Assembly: GCA_024640955.1 (NCBI GenBank)
Contig: JAHEDZ010000008.1
Location: 51,057-115,056 of the forward strand
Length of the DNA stretch: 64,000 nucleotides
DNA from: Oceanospirillaceae bacterium
GTDB lineage: Bacteria; Pseudomonadota; Gammaproteobacteria; Pseudomonadales; Balneatricaceae
Reading direction: 5' to 3'
Positions within the stretch are counted from its first letter, which is position 1, and each line of letters opens with the position of its first letter. This document shows positions 63,695 to 64,000 of this stretch, piece after piece. A program made the position numbers and the translations under genes. The notes beneath the pieces were generated by a model. The model ran no database searches. It worked only from the letters and a program-made list of their open reading frames with translations, and was not told the DNA's origin.

Positions 63695-63739
63695 TTATCC
63701 GATAACGGATGCTTTTACAGCGTTTGTTATCGGATAACC
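63695..63739. promoter_or_regulatory. Twin 13-bp palindromic operators (Zur-box-like)
   Basis: GTTATCCGATAAC at 63695-63707 and its reverse complement GTTATCGGATAAC at 63727-63739. Each is symmetric around one central base, and the centres are exactly 32 bp apart (about three helical turns). They lie in the divergent gap between two exported-protein genes. The GTTAT-N3-ATAAC core is like Zur boxes. Assignment to Zur is inference. Confidence 0.5.
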
Positions 63740-63774
63740 TTGCACGAGATAGGTCCGAATGCTTTATTGAGGGC

Positions 63775-64000
63775 ATGAAAGGATCAAAATATTTTACCCT
63801 GCTGGGGTTGGTGCTCATGTTTGCGGTGACAGAGGTGTCTGCTGCTGACTGCCTCTTCGCCTACAAAGCCAAGCGCGATAATCCGTTGCAACTGCACTAC
63901 GGTGTGATCGCTATTCGCGGTGAGTGTAGTGCCAGTGCTGCGAAGCGAGAGGCTAGCGCCCGACTCGCCGCTAACAGCTGGTCGCTTCTTGTGCTGCTGG
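63775..64000 (+). CDS. Exported protein, N-terminal part (cut by window edge)
   Basis: The frame from ATG 63775 is open to the window end (75 residues). A signal peptide (KYFTLLGLVLMFAVTEVSA) is followed by ADCLFAYKAKRDNPLQLHY and a Cys in RGECSASAAKREAS. GAGG lies 2-3 bases before the ATG, closer than usual. No family can be assigned from this fragment. Confidence 0.6.
   Translation, partial: MKGSKYFTLLGLVLMFAVTEVSAADCLFAYKAKRDNPLQLHYGVIAIRGECSASAAKREASARLAANSWSLLVLL

Overview
The window is a gene-dense, moderately GC-rich stretch of a gammaproteobacterial chromosome. The gene orders lolB/prs/rplY/pth/ychF, hemA/prfA/prmC/moeB and dapC/arsC-like/dapD/dapE/rlmA, plus NhaD, point to a Pseudomonas/Oceanospirillales-type, probably marine, organism. 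This is inferred from family resemblance and synteny, not from a database search. I see no insertion sequence, prophage, CRISPR array or rRNA operon. Most of the window is housekeeping chromosome.

Layout. 1-5.0 kb (minus strand): the N-terminus of a FimX-like signalling protein, a Met-Gln-Met-Gln tRNA cluster with a strong promoter, then ychF, pth, rplY, prs and a second identical tRNA-Gln. 5.0-12 kb: lolB and a TPR lipoprotein divergent from hemA-prfA-prmC-moeB and a CoA-binding protein. 12-16 kb: ankyrin-like and MFS proteins, a tiny Cys-rich protein coupled to a DUF3429 membrane protein, and a DEAD-box helicase. 16.2-20.5 kb: a DUF1800 lipoprotein with a carbohydrate-binding-like insert, a Tat-exported DUF1501 protein and an NlpC/P60 lipoprotein, apparently one operon. 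20.5-24.7 kb: a YdjM-like membrane hydrolase, an FNR-like regulator with unusual cysteine spacing, tRNA-Ser/Asn/Lys/Lys, a TauD-like dioxygenase and greB. 24.7-30.5 kb: a frame-disrupted gene remnant, then the lysine/diaminopimelate block with rlmA. 30.5-35 kb: an RND efflux permease and adaptor. 35-43 kb: hydrolase, glycerate-kinase-like protein, pdxH, a SlyD-type isomerase, a 43-residue membrane protein, YigZ, a chemoreceptor scrap and valS. 43-49.5 kb: a MacAB-like exporter with two permeases, then holC and pepA. 49.6-54.6 kb: lptF-lptG, RDD protein, YeeE/YedE transporter and Sel1-repeat protein. 54.7-58.2 kb: phasin-like protein, flavodoxin, cytochrome c', cytochrome b561 and nhaD. 58.2-64 kb: prfB without its usual frameshift, lysS, ung, esterase, and several small exported proteins.

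Systems. Complete or near-complete modules are lysine/DAP synthesis (dapC, dapD, dapE), LPS export permeases (lptF, lptG), the first step of tetrapyrrole synthesis (hemA), translation termination (prfA, prmC, prfB), and two tripartite-type exporters lacking a local outer-membrane channel. The intergenic DNA carries two families of REP-like palindromes.

The least ordinary items are the DUF1800(CBM)/DUF1501/NlpC operon, a pair of 13-bp palindromes exactly 32 bp apart beside a His-rich secreted protein, the unannotated 43-residue membrane protein behind an FNR-like box, the glycerate-kinase-like P-loop lacking its Ser/Thr, and the absence of ispE from its usual place. I do not see a clear-cut new defence or mobile system.
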